A stretch of DNA of 64,000 nt from Pseudomonas libanensis (GTDB taxonomy: Bacteria > Pseudomonadota > Gammaproteobacteria > Pseudomonadales > Pseudomonadaceae): the NCBI RefSeq assembly GCF_001439685.1, contig NZ_JYLH01000007.1, positions 186,001-250,000 on the forward strand, given 5' to 3'. The notes below the pieces were generated by a model, which saw only the letters and a program-made list of their open reading frames with translations, ran no database searches and was not told the DNA's origin. The position numbers were made by a program, and so were the translations under genes. Within the stretch, counting starts at the first letter, position 1, and every line of letters starts with the position of its first letter. Of the stretch, positions 51,201 to 59,565 are shown piece by piece.

Positions 51201-53476
51201 ATGTTATCGAACGCGCCCTGGCTCACCGTCAGCACCAGCGGCCCGCCGACCGAACCCACGGTGCCCTGCCGGTTACGCAATGCGTCGGCGCTGACACAGA
51301 GTGCGCCGATGGCCGCCAGCGTGCCGTGGTCATTGTTCACCTGCCCGCCGGACAGCGTGAGGCTGTCGCCCGCAGTGATCTTGCCTTGCGCGTTGAGCAA
51401 CTGCCCGGTACTCAACTGTGCGCCCTTGGCTGCGGCCAGCGTGCCCGCACTGTTGTCCAACAGCGTATGCGCGGTGACCTTGAGGTTGCCGGCCACCGCC
51501 GCCTGAACCGCGCCGCCTTGATTGAGCAAGCGATCAGCCGTCAGGCTGATATCACTGTCACTGGCCACTGTGGCGCCCGTGTTGTCCAGCAGGCCCATGG
51601 TGTCGATGCGCAACGTGCCCGCGCCGGTCTGCAGGATGTTCCCCTGCCGATTGGACAGTTGGTTGGCGTCGATTTGAATCTGCCGGGCTACGGTGGTGGC
51701 GCCGTCCAGTACCGCGTCGGCAACGGTGACTTGCAGTAGCCCATTGCTCTGCAGGCTGCCTTGGGCACCTGTCAGCGCCTGGCCCTGAAGGGTCAGGCTG
51801 CCCGTGCCGGCATGCTCGATCCTGCCCTTGGCATTGGACAGGCGCGCCGCCGAAAGGCGTACGTCGGTCGCATTGCTGGCGATGCGTCCTTCGGTGTTAT
51901 CCAGGCTGTCGGACACAGCAATCACCGTGGCGCCCTTGCCGACCTGGACGATTTCACCTTGGCGGTTGGACAGGCTGCCGGCGGCCAATTGCACACCTTC
52001 GGTGTTGATTTTGGCACTGTCGGTGGTCAGGGTTTGTCGCACCGCTGTGCTCAACGTCCCTGTCGCGTCCAACGCTGCACCGCTTAAGTCAGCGCCGCCC
52101 GTGCGGGCAGTAAGCATGACATTGTGCGCAGCGGTCTTACTCGCATTGAGGTCAAGGTTCTCGGCGCTCAACTGCAGATCCCCGGCAGCAATCGCCGAGC
52201 CTTGGTGCTTGAGCGTCTGGCTGGCGCTGACGCGCAGTGCGCCATTGCCACTGACCGCGCCGTCAGCTGCCACACCTGCGCCCAATATCGACTTGCTGGC
52301 GTTGTCGATGGTTTGGGCGGTCAGGGTCAAGTCCTGCTGCGCAGCCACCACCCCTTGGTTGTTGATATCGCCACGACTGGACAGCGTCGCGGCGCCCTTG
52401 CTGTACAGCGAACCGCTGTTATCGATGCCCAGCTGGCTGTCCACCTGCAGGTTCTGACTGCTGCTGATTTGCCCGCTGTTGCCCAGGCGCCCGTCGGCGC
52501 TGATGACCACATCGCCGGCACTCGAACCTATTTGCCCGGCATTGCGCACGCCCAGGCCGGCTTCGGTACCCACCAACTTGATTTTGCCGGCATACATGCC
52601 ACCCAGCTGCGCCACGTCAATGGCGACCTGGGGCTTATCGCCGGAACCGTTGATGACCGTCGCCTGGGTATTGTCGGCATTGACCTGGTTGGCGCCACTG
52701 GTCACCCGCAGGTCCTTGGCCCAGATACCGGCATTGACCTCGACCGAGCGTGCGATGACATCGGTAAAGTCGGTCTGCGATGCGTCCAGGCCCTTGCCGG
52801 AGATAACCACCTTGCCGCTTTCAACGCGGTAGCCTTGCAATTGGCCGTCCTGCATCTGCGCACTGCCGCTGGTCAAGGTGGCACGGTTGGCGTTGATAAA
52901 ACCACAGCCGTCACAGGCGATGCCCGACGGGTTGGCGATCACCACCTGGGCTCGGTCACCGGCGACTTCGATGTAACCACGCAATTGGCTGGGGTTGCTG
53001 CTGTTGACCTCATTAAGGATCACCCGCGCCGTACCGCCGGCCAAATGCGCATTGCCCTCGATCCAGCCACCCAGCTGAGTTTGGGTATTGGTGCGCGCAT
53101 TGTTGAGGATCGCGCCTTGGGCATTAACGTCGAACTGGCTGTAGGTGTTACGTGACACCCCTGCCGCACTCGGGGCCTGAATGTTGACTTGGGGCACACC
53201 GTTTGCGGCGTTGATAATCACCGGTTGCTGGCCGGGCGCAGCGCCACGGTCAGCCACAATATCGCCCCAGGCCAGCGGCGAGGCCAATGTGATCAAGCCC
53301 AACGCCGCCATCAATGAGAACCGCAGGGGACGCAGTGTCAGCACAGTGTTCAAGACGACAGGGGCGACACCGATCCTGGTGCCTGAGGCTTTTTTGCTGC
53401 CCAGCACGTTTTCGGCCACTACCATCAGCAGGCCACGGGCTTTGTTAAAAACGATCCTGTAGAGGTGTTTGTTCAT
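45242..53476 (-). CDS. giant two-partner-secretion filamentous protein (CdiA/FHA-like) with lipase-like C-terminus
   Basis: 2744 residues. Residues 1-71 are an extended signal peptide (MNKHLYRIVFNKARGLLMVVAE, cleavage near LAWGD). The TPS secretion domain runs to about residue 330 with NPSGI at 182-186 and a CDGC at 188-191. Long hemagglutinin repeats follow to about 1450. A non-repetitive region near 1470-1620 (SYRSWLSSNYMLDRLQLDP) sits where CdiA proteins have the receptor-binding domain, followed by FHA-2 repeats to about 2400. The last 248 residues resemble a class 3 lipase: Ser2605 in HSRGT, VYNFGGAFNV, Asp2677 in NNDPVGR, His2716 in TMHSC. No VENN motif was seen. AGGGA precedes the start. 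Confidence 0.9.
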   Translation of the reverse strand: MNKHLYRIVFNKARGLLMVVAENVLGSKKASGTRIGVAPVVLNTVLTLRPLRFSLMAALGLITLASPLAWGDIVADRGAAPGQQPVIINAANGVPQVNIQAPSAAGVSRNTYSQFDVNAQGAILNNARTNTQTQLGGWIEGNAHLAGGTARVILNEVNSSNPSQLRGYIEVAGDRAQVVIANPSGIACDGCGFINANRATLTSGSAQMQDGQLQGYRVESGKVVISGKGLDASQTDFTDVIARSVEVNAGIWAKDLRVTSGANQVNADNTQATVINGSGDKPQVAIDVAQLGGMYAGKIKLVGTEAGLGVRNAGQIGSSAGDVVISADGRLGNSGQISSSQNLQVDSQLGIDNSGSLYSKGAATLSSRGDINNQGVVAAQQDLTLTAQTIDNASKSILGAGVAADGAVSGNGALRVSASQTLKHQGSAIAAGDLQLSAENLDLNASKTAAHNVMLTARTGGADLSGAALDATGTLSTAVRQTLTTDSAKINTEGVQLAAGSLSNRQGEIVQVGKGATVIAVSDSLDNTEGRIASNATDVRLSAARLSNAKGRIEHAGTGSLTLQGQALTGAQGSLQSNGLLQVTVADAVLDGATTVARQIQIDANQLSNRQGNILQTGAGTLRIDTMGLLDNTGATVASDSDISLTADRLLNQGGAVQAAVAGNLKVTAHTLLDNSAGTLAAAKGAQLSTGQLLNAQGKITAGDSLTLSGGQVNNDHGTLAAIGALCVSADALRNRQGTVGSVGGPLVLTVSQGAFDNIGGVVQARQGVTITSLGLNNDDGLISGAALLLDSAGQGLSNQRGAIIGSGTVDLRSGELKNQAGLIQGSGAITLDTHGQTLTNTDSGSANGILGQAGITLRSGNLNNNAGFIGSKGDVAIHAAQVDNLDAGVLSSEKSLLLTAGGLSNRGGQLQSLGNARLDIGSGHLDNVGGLLRAGGTLTVDAGQLDNQQTQGSNQGVEGQSLALNLAQLLNRSGAIRADQLLSVNSTGQLDNSAGLISSSKQVSINADQALLNSAGTLIAGERLGLTSASLSGDGRVFSLGDISLNLASGLVNTGKLQANGNLEVTLQGTLDNQGGVQAGKQLRVSSGGVENRANGEISAAQLTLDVGDTLNNRGLIDAQITRINTQVLNNLGSGRIYGDHVSIAAGQLTNDVEDARAAVIAARERLDIGVGTLVNREHAMLFSAGDLLIGGALDAQGQATGQAGLVHNASASIEALGGLSLNSAELRNTNEHFSTQVVEVSREGVQEFQHTGSANRYRPDQISLYNDEVSHLVSPEGVADNYNRYDYTRTTTQTQILTSDPGEILSGGSMLLTANSVLNDKSRIIAGGTLVGTIGQLNNTEVTGQQTVTDSGTFSHLYRIHRKGRDRQGRSTAAYNPAASVTDIFLRPTQYLQNTAHTGSGLQLGTRLTSSVDQAAGGASAAKVNVGKGRAPGPVLEVAALQATAAGGVGESIRTGGLNVQVPDNSLFHLNPQANPNYLVESDPRFTSYRSWLSSNYMLDRLQLDPGLTLMRLGDGFYEQKLIREQIAQLTGRRFLDGYANDETQYRALLDSALTYAGKWKLVPGVALSPEQMAQLTSDIVWLVKKDVTLADGSVTQALVPQVYVRVRDGDLDGSGALMAGNVVDLKLQGDLVNRGTIAGRSVLAISADNLQNLGGRLTGSEVEVKARTDLNNLGGLIDASTRLNTVAGRDINMVSTTRNTESAQGTATGISRVAGLFVSDAKGELVVNAARDINLSAAQIVSSGKDGKTTVVAGHDINLGTVTQSREQSVQWNASNWRKDASRTDVGSVIQGEGEVRLIADNDLNARGAKVVSEQGGVTVSTGRDVNLSTSQSYNFVDEAHKVTGSNSLFSSKTTTTRDTVSETRAQATTLSGETAWVKADNDLNVHGSNVVSTSGTTLVAGHDVNVVAATDQLSEQHFKEVKQSGLFSGGAIAVTIGSQQRSDKNRTDRETAAASTIGTTDGNVSILAGNAYRQVGSQVTAPKGDVNIAARLVDILEARDQQHITQETKFKQGGLTITVTNPVIEAVQTAQRMKTASDRTDDGRLKTLALVNTLMGAGNGYIQYDKDRSMAGGINISISAGTSKKESKTEQTSNSAASSSVLAGGDVNITAAGAGKNSNLTVQGSQITAGHDVNLKADGAIALLAAQNTVLQRTTEKGSNASLGIGIAIGGQTTGISFNAGASQNRGKADGDDVVWSNTHVDAGNKVSLDSGGDTRLKGAVVSGKQVTADVGGDFSVESLQDTSTYKAKQTSLGVGVSICVPPFCIGSSSFTLSQNKGIQKSNFESVTEQSGIRAGDGGFDIQVKGNTHLVGGVIASNDKAIADSKNSLSTGSLTTADLHNSAKASADSSGLTLSSDFVGQGMYGASKALFSNYLDAGKASDSSEGNTLSAVSAGNILITDAYRQQQLTGRDASQTVASLNRDTAHSHVGAERQDLDKLQRTAEAEQSIKNEAYRQGVQFTDEAYRTMFKTPPQMLALELDEQGNVKEGADHKPLFRVVGDAERQHLQADENNVINVALNGIFNDDKAAAKYAAQHRDPGATGPQYFMWFPKAGNTLSELLIAGYQKAMDNDFFGLTNYTAASRQLQLDYGATGLHLTEHSRGTMTGGNSRQSIYNMPDAAGLLSKTTVYNFGGAFNVYTADEQLAFLQNRSAVTDPVEQAKMVLKYEVHNNDPVGRWFFMGNNPGTGGVIPEGSSLLKELGNVFTGDTTMHSCYGSGAQACARYWPQGKPVLVPVSPRK

Positions 53477-53517
53477 GACGATCCCTGTGTCTTGAAAGCT
53501 CTAAAATGCCGCAGGTA

Positions 53518-54024
53518 CTACGATTGGCGGGCAACGGCCGCGATCGGCCACTTCAAGCGCGCCAGAGCAGCACCTTGAAACCGCTTGATCCGTAACCCGC
53601 GCTCGTTGCCCCGGTGATACAGAGCGCTGAACCGGCTGTCGGCAAACAAATGGCGCTGCACTAAGCGTGCAAGGCGGGCGCTGTGACCAAAAGGCGCCAC
53701 CCAGTCCAGGAACCACAGTCGCTCGCCGCTGTTCCAGTCGTGCGCAGGCAGGCTGATGGCAGGATTTTGCACATAGCGCTGCTCGGCCTCGACGCTGAAC
53801 CAACACCAGGCGGCGTAAAACACCGGGCGCCCCGATTCGTAGCCGATGATGAACTGGCGGTTGGCAATAGCTGGCAACAGCAGCGCGTTCAGGGTGTGCA
53901 GCGGCACATCGCGATGGCTCGCCGAGTGCATCCACAGCCATACGGCGGCACCCAGCGCCTGGGCCTCGTTCCATGGCTTTTCGCTGAACGCCGGCGCGAT
54001 CAGCTCAAGGTTATCGAGTTGCAT
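53518..54024 (-). CDS. HlyC/CdiC-type toxin-activating lysine acyltransferase
   Basis: 168 residues with strong family resemblance to HlyC/ApxC, which transfer a fatty acid from acyl-ACP to lysines of a secreted protein. Matching segments: AVWLWMHSASHRDVPLHTL, LPAIANRQF, DWNSGERLWFLDWVAPFG. The catalytic His37 (SASHRD) and Asp107 (FLDW) are in place. It lies between the TpsB and TpsA genes, nine bases after TpsB. This B-C-A order is known for acylated class IV CdiA systems (CdiC of E. coli STECO31), where acylation is reported to aid target-cell recognition. Confidence 0.9.
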   Translation of the reverse strand: MQLDNLELIAPAFSEKPWNEAQALGAAVWLWMHSASHRDVPLHTLNALLLPAIANRQFIIGYESGRPVFYAAWCWFSVEAEQRYVQNPAISLPAHDWNSGERLWFLDWVAPFGHSARLARLVQRHLFADSRFSALYHRGNERGLRIKRFQGAALARLKWPIAAVARQS

Positions 54025-54033
54025 GGCAAACCC

Positions 54034-55812
54034 TCACATCGACCACGTCAGGCTGAAACCTGCCGTGGTACTGGCAGTCTCGAAGCCCTTGGGTTTGCTG
54101 ATCGGTTGACCGACAAACACGTCGTAAGACACTTGCCGGTAGCCACCGCGCAACCCCACCACGTACCCGGCCAGATGATCACCAATGAGGTATTGGCTTG
54201 AAGGCCCGCCCACCTTGCCGTAGTCAACACCCAGGTAGGTTTCCTGCCCGGAGTTGCCCAGCGCCAGGCCGAGGTCGTTACGCACCAGCCAACCACGGTC
54301 GGCCGACAAAATGTTTTCACCGTCAAACCCGCGCACGCTGTAGCGCCCGCCGATCGAGAAACGATCCTGCGGCACCAATGCCGTGCGGTTCCACTGCGCA
54401 CGCCAGGCCGCGGTGTAACGCAAGCGCTGCGTGGCAAGGCCAAACGGTACGGAAAATTGCGCGTCGGCGTTGATGATCTGCGAACGCGAGGTCCCTTCGT
54501 CAAACGCCTCCTCAGGCGCAGCGATTGCGTTGCGCGCACCTGTGCCCCGGCGATAGCTGGTGCCCAGATCGAGCGTGGCGGTACCGATGAACTCCCGATG
54601 ACTCAGCCCCAGCGCCCAGCCTGCCATGCGTCGGCGCTGAATTTCGATCTCGGTATCGTCGATATAGTTTTGCGAAGTGCGCGTCCAGCCACTGAGCTTG
54701 AGCGTGGTTTTGCGCACGGCATCGCGATACAGCAAGCGAGACGCGCTGATCTCATTGTTTTTGCTTTCTCCGGTGTACTTGTAAGTCTGGTTGGCCCCAG
54801 CGACCGTCTGGTGATAGTCATACTCGCTGGACGTGACGCCAAACAGCCAATAACCGTAGGGGACAGAGTAGTGCAAGGTATGGCCCTTGGAACCACGATT
54901 ACCCGCGTCCCCCCCGCCCAAGTCGTGGTTGAAGCTGGCGTAGAACAAATCGTTCAGGCTCAGCAGGTTGTCCAACGACACCGAAGCCGAACCCAGGTAT
55001 TTACCTGTGGCGTCGGTTCCCGAATCATCTACCGACACGCTCAAACGCACGGGAAATGCCTGTTTCCACGCGATAACCAAGTCACTGTCGCCCGGCTTTG
55101 CGTCCATCCCCTGGGCCGCGGCGATTTGGATATCCGCCTCAGCCGTGGGCACGCGTTTGAAGTTCTCCAACGCTTGCTCAAGATCACGCAGGTTCAGCAG
55201 GTCACCTGTTTTGGCAGGCACCGCGTTCCAGGCATTGGCTCGGGTAGAGGTGCCTTCGGCGAAGCGGATGGAATGAATGCGCCCCGGAATCAGGGTCAGT
55301 TGCAGCACACCGCTGTTTAAATCCTGAGGCGGTGCAAGCACGCGTGTCGTGACAAACCCGCGCTCGATGATTGCATTCTGGATTCGCTTCATCGTCAGGT
55401 TGATGCCTTGGGCACCCAGACATTGACCGGTGGCCGGGTCATTTTTGGGATCGGCGCTGCGCAGTGCCCATTGAAAACCTTCAGCCAACTCGCCGTTCAA
55501 GACGACCTGACGAATCAGGAAACAGGGGGATTCGCGCTTCTCAAGCAAAACCCCGGCGGAGGATGAGGGCGGCGCCTCAAGGCGCACATCCGGCGACGGC
55601 TCAAGTTGCTCGCGCAACGCTCGCTCGCGGTCCTGCTGCAATAGCAACTGTTGGGCAGGTGCGGGAGGGTCAGCGGCCTGCACGCCGAAACTGCTGATCA
55701 AACCGAACAACAATACGGCCACCGAATGAAGGGACGGTGGCAGTTTTCTAACAGGCAAGTACAACGTACCGAAACGGGCCAGGTACTCCTTAGGCCGGAA
55801 ACATACTTTCAT
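54034..55812 (-). CDS. TpsB outer-membrane transporter (CdiB/ShlB/FhaC-like)
   Basis: 592 residues. A signal region ends near SSFGVQAAD and a periplasmic N-terminal helix follows ([19 protein letters not shown]). Two POTRA domains lie about 95-260, including [13 protein letters not shown] and [28 protein letters not shown]-like sequence. A 16-strand barrel contains the conserved [13 protein letters not shown] motif and ends GFSLTWSM. It threads the giant TpsA across the outer membrane. GGGATG lies before the ATG at 55812. First gene of the locus. Confidence 0.93.
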   Translation of the reverse strand: [592 protein letters not shown]

Positions 55813-56064
55813 TTCGCATCCCTGTGAAATCTTCCTGCGAGTGCAGCATGCACCAGAACGGCACGTGATCTGCGAGAATTGCCTCTGACAGGCAACTCCC
55901 CTATGAACAACTGTTGCTCATTAAAGTTCAAGGGCGCGCGAGAAATTTCCTACACTTAATTTCCCCCCCGGCTTCTTAGACCCCTCTAAGAGAGTACTCT
56001 TGGCCGGTGAGCGACCGTCGCTCTGATTAGCCATCCTTGTCTTTCCACACGTGGAGGACTTGTT
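55813..56064. promoter_or_regulatory. divergent intergenic region between TpsB and recombinase genes
   Basis: 252 AT-richer bases with two palindromes close together: cttaga-cccc-tctaag at 55975-55990 and agagtactct at 55991-56000. They could be operator or recombinase sites. Promoter boxes were not placed. Confidence 0.4.
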
Positions 56065-56685
56065 ATGAACATCATCGCTACCTGCGGCCGTCAGCCCTGG
56101 AACAAAGGAAAACTAGTCGGGCAGAAAGCCCCACTCCGACTGAGAGATATCTGGGCCATCCGAGTAAGGCTTCAAATTGCGGAAAGAACCCGGGATCTGG
56201 CTCTCTTCGATCTGGCCATCGACAGTAAGCTTCGAGCCTGCGACTTAACCAAGCTCCGCGTGCGCGATGTCGCCCATGGCGAACACGTATCATCACGAGC
56301 CATGGTGATGCAGCAGAAAACGCAGCGACCAGTGCAGTTTGAGACCACTGAGCAAACACGGTCAGCTCTCGTGGCATGGATACATCAGGCACAACTACGC
56401 AGCGAGGACTGTCTTTTTCCTAGTCGGCTACATACCTCAGACCATCTATCCACTCGTCAATACGCTCGTATCGTCAAAGGCTGGGTGAAAGCCGTAGGCC
56501 TTGATCCAGCCATGTATGGCACTCACACAATGAGACGTACGAAGGCATCACTAATCTATCGAAGAACGAAGAACCTACGGGCGGTTCAGTTGCTGCTCGG
56601 CCATACGAAGCTGCAGAGCACTGTTCGATATCTGGGGATTGAGGTCGATGACGCCCTGGAGATGGCGGAGCAGACTGAGGTTTGA
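56065..56685 (+). CDS. FimB-sized tyrosine recombinase
   Basis: 206 residues, consisting of little more than the catalytic domain of the phage-integrase family. The first Arg lies in DSKLRACDLTKLRVRDV; the His-x-x-Arg box is THTMRRTKAS; the second His is in LLGHTKLQSTVRYLGIE, whose Tyr would be the nucleophile. The size matches FimB/FimE-type recombinases rather than full integrases of about 400 residues. Divergent from the TpsB/acyltransferase/TpsA locus. It could act in element mobility or in inversion of local DNA; no attachment site was identified. Confidence 0.85.
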   Translation: MNIIATCGRQPWNKGKLVGQKAPLRLRDIWAIRVRLQIAERTRDLALFDLAIDSKLRACDLTKLRVRDVAHGEHVSSRAMVMQQKTQRPVQFETTEQTRSALVAWIHQAQLRSEDCLFPSRLHTSDHLSTRQYARIVKGWVKAVGLDPAMYGTHTMRRTKASLIYRRTKNLRAVQLLLGHTKLQSTVRYLGIEVDDALEMAEQTEV

Positions 56686-56874
56686 TCATGCATAGCGACG
56701 GTCGAAGTCAGACCTTCGCTAACCGGCCAGAAGCGGACATCCCAGTCCACATACTGCCAGCCTCACGCTTCATGCATTGGAGAGTCGCCACTGGCTGGGT
56801 GAAACCTTCTCCCACTGCCAAAAAGCACGGCAATAAGAGCTTACGCTTACTTATAAACTTATTGAGGCTTAGTA

Positions 56875-57627
56875 ATGTCAACCAACCTACCCGACTTCAC
56901 CACACGCTTGCTGATCGACGCAGGAATCGCAAAAGGGATGCGAATCCTGGACGTAGGCTGCGGCTCGGGTGATGTTTCATTTCTGTTGTGTGATTTGGTG
57001 GAGGATGACGCAGAGATCATCGGAATCGATCGTGACGCCGCAGCCATCGCCAGTGCACGCCAGCGCAATGCATCACGAAACCACCCTTCGCTGAAGTTTC
57101 TGCAGTGTGATGTTTCAGAACTGCAAGACTCTCTCGGCACTTTTGACGCAATCGTTGGGCGGCGTGTCCTGATGTATCAGAAGGATGCAGTGGCGACGAT
57201 CCGTGCGCTGTCGAAGTACTTGCGCCCCACTGGCATCGTGGTCTTTCAAGAGCACGATACGACGATGGTGCCTGCAAGCCTGGATCCCTTCCCTTTGCAT
57301 AAAAGGGCGCAATCCTGGATACAAGAAATGATTGCTCGCGAAGGGACCGATCTGCACATCGGTTTTAATCTGCATGGCATTTTTACACAGGCAGGCTTGA
57401 CTGTTGAAAGCGTGCGGGCTGAATGCCTGATACAAACACCTGATACACCCTACAGCCTTGGCGCCATCGTTCGAGCGTGCTTACCGCGGATCACTGCATT
57501 AGGGGTGGCCAGTGTAGAAGACGTCGACATTGAAACGCTGCAAGAGCGCTTGGACCAGGAGCGTTCAGCCTCTTCAGGCATCTACATCGGCGATGTGATG
57601 TTCGGGAGTTGGGCACGCAAAGTTTGA
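56875..57627 (+). CDS. class I SAM-dependent methyltransferase
   Basis: 250 residues with motif I MRILDVGCGSGDVSFLL, acidic residue in EIIGIDRDAAAI, and a post-motif FDAIVGRRVLMYQKD. It resembles Methyltransf_11/25 small-molecule enzymes. GAGG lies ten bases before the ATG. Isolated gene, 189 bases after the recombinase; substrate unknown. It may belong to the same accessory block. Confidence 0.85.
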   Translation: MSTNLPDFTTRLLIDAGIAKGMRILDVGCGSGDVSFLLCDLVEDDAEIIGIDRDAAAIASARQRNASRNHPSLKFLQCDVSELQDSLGTFDAIVGRRVLMYQKDAVATIRALSKYLRPTGIVVFQEHDTTMVPASLDPFPLHKRAQSWIQEMIAREGTDLHIGFNLHGIFTQAGLTVESVRAECLIQTPDTPYSLGAIVRACLPRITALGVASVEDVDIETLQERLDQERSASSGIYIGDVMFGSWARKV

Positions 57628-57737
57628 CTCTTTCAAATGTCGATGCTGCCCCGACGTTTTTACCAATCTCCGCCCCAGGACAAGCGTCGTGGGCCGTCAC
57701 CGTGTATTAATTAACGTGTTTTCAAAAAACCTCTTCT

Positions 57738-58457
57738 TCAACCCTCAATCTCCCCCTTGCGAATCGCAATCCTGACGGCCTGCGATGTCGTCGCCACCCC
57801 AAGGCGCCGGCGCGCCGAGCGCAAGTGATTCTCCACGGTGCGCTCCGATAAACCAAGGGTTGCCGCGATATCGGCCTGGCGCCGGCCGGCAGCCGTCCAC
57901 GCCAGCACTTCCCGCTCACGCTGGGAAAGCTTGCCTACCCATTCAGCCACCGGCGGCTCAAGCAGCCTGCGTGCGCAGAAAAAAGCCGCCGTGGCGACCA
58001 TGCTCAACCCCAGGCGTACTCGCGCCGAGCCGTCCACCCGCTCGCCGCCCAGGCTCATGGCACCCTCGAGCCCTTGCGGACCGAACACCGGCACCTGCAG
58101 GCCTTGCACGCCAGGGCCGCTTGGTGCACGAACCACTTGGTAGCGCTCCCCGCCTTGGTCCTGCACCTTGATCCAGAAGAAGGCTTCGCGATTATCCAGT
58201 ACATGGCGCGTGATCGGGCAGCGACGCACATAGGTCTGGGCATCCACACCTTGGCCACTACCGAACCAATCGCCCTCCACCCAATAGATACGCTCCACCA
58301 CCTCTTCACTCGCTGACGAGGCGGAAAACAGCACAAACCGATCATAGCCGTAGGCCTCGGCGAAACCACGCACCGCCTGCTGGATAGCCTCCAGCGTCTG
58401 CGCCGCCTCGACCGCGAAAACGGCACGCATCGCCCTCTCCGCAGTGGCCTCAGTCAC
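57738..58457 (-). CDS. LuxR-family regulator with atypical autoinducer domain
   Basis: 239 residues. The C-terminal helix-turn-helix is standard for LuxR ([45 protein letters not shown]). The N-terminal 160 residues have the autoinducer-domain layout ([34 protein letters not shown]). At the position where AHL receptors have Asp-Pro, Cys80-Pro81 occurs. No luxI lies in the window. The GTG start at 58457 overlaps the hchA stop by four bases, so the two are coupled. Confidence 0.88.
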   Translation of the reverse strand: MTEATAERAMRAVFAVEAAQTLEAIQQAVRGFAEAYGYDRFVLFSASSASEEVVERIYWVEGDWFGSGQGVDAQTYVRRCPITRHVLDNREAFFWIKVQDQGGERYQVVRAPSGPGVQGLQVPVFGPQGLEGAMSLGGERVDGSARVRLGLSMVATAAFFCARRLLEPPVAEWVGKLSQREREVLAWTAAGRRQADIAATLGLSERTVENHLRSARRRLGVATTSQAVRIAIRKGEIEG

Positions 58458-59332
58458 CCCGCCGCGACCGCTTTGAGCAATGCCTGCGCGGCCAGCTTAC
58501 CGAGATTGTTGCCTGCCAATGGGCTGTCGCCGGTCAGCAACTTGCGATCCTGCAGCGTCGCACCGGTAATGTCCTGATTGACGATCTCAACCCCCAGCGC
58601 TTGCAGTTGCTCGCCGAATTTCCAGGTCAGATGGCCGGGCATATAACCGATGTCAGGCGTCGTGGCATCGAGCGCATCGGGAAAGGCGCAGATCTTATAA
58701 CCGCTGAACAGATAGGAATCCCTGGACTCGCCCACACCCGCCGCAAGCAGCGCAGCCGGGCCATGGCACAGCGAAATCACGAACTTGTCCTTCGCGACCA
58801 TCCACTCCAGTACCGCCTTCACCTCGGCACTCTGCGGCAAGCCAATCAACGCTCCATGCCCACCGGGGATAAACACGCCGATATAGTCCGAGTCCTCACC
58901 CAGCGCATTCTCGATCACCTCGGCCAGCTTGAGCGGGCGCTTGAACTGCTCGCGGTATTTGGCATAAAAGCCCTGCACTTCCACATCTTCGGACGGCATG
59001 GCCCAAAACTCGAACTTCACCGGGTTGCCCGACAGCGTCGCGATATCGAACGTGAAGCCGGCTTTATCCAGGTGATACATGGGCAGCAGGGTTTCCACCG
59101 GGTGATTGCCGGTGGAGAACATCGTGCCGTTGTCGGTCAGCAGGTAACGCTCATCGGCGCCGATCACCAGGACCTTCCAGCGCCCGCCCTTGTAAGGGTT
59201 GGGGTAGTCGGCGCCACTGAGGTCGGATTTGGGTGAGGTGAATTGGCTGAGGGAATAGGGAGAGGGGAAAAACGCGTTGTTTTCTGCAGGATCCGGGGTG
59301 GGTTGCTTGTCGTTGCTGCGATGGGCGGTCAT
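58454..59332 (-). CDS. hchA: HchA/Hsp31-type glyoxalase III
   Basis: 292 residues of the DJ-1/PfpI superfamily, HchA subgroup, which converts methylglyoxal to lactate without cofactor and has been described as a chaperone. The nucleophile is Cys189 in [11 protein letters not shown] with His190, and Glu80 in NHPVE is the partner Glu. [19 protein letters not shown] and [26 protein letters not shown] are HchA hallmarks. Length fits. The first gene of a two-gene unit with the LuxR-type regulator. Confidence 0.93.
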   Translation of the reverse strand: MTAHRSNDKQPTPDPAENNAFFPSPYSLSQFTSPKSDLSGADYPNPYKGGRWKVLVIGADERYLLTDNGTMFSTGNHPVETLLPMYHLDKAGFTFDIATLSGNPVKFEFWAMPSEDVEVQGFYAKYREQFKRPLKLAEVIENALGEDSDYIGVFIPGGHGALIGLPQSAEVKAVLEWMVAKDKFVISLCHGPAALLAAGVGESRDSYLFSGYKICAFPDALDATTPDIGYMPGHLTWKFGEQLQALGVEIVNQDITGATLQDRKLLTGDSPLAGNNLGKLAAQALLKAVAAG

Positions 59333-59565
59333 GAGCTTTCCCTTTGAACTGGCTGGGTGTCGAGGCTCATGCTAGTAGGGGGATAGGAGCGCTGCAATGA
59401 GGGATTTCCCGCAATGCGGGCTAGAGCCCTGCGTGGGTTTAGCGCATCCATACCGATCAACCGCTCAAGGTCGAGCACGCTGGCTGACCTTGAACAAGCC
59501 GAAGGGATCAGACGCGAACAAGTTGCCCAGGAGCTGCAATATCGTCCGCACCGATCCTGCCTGTG

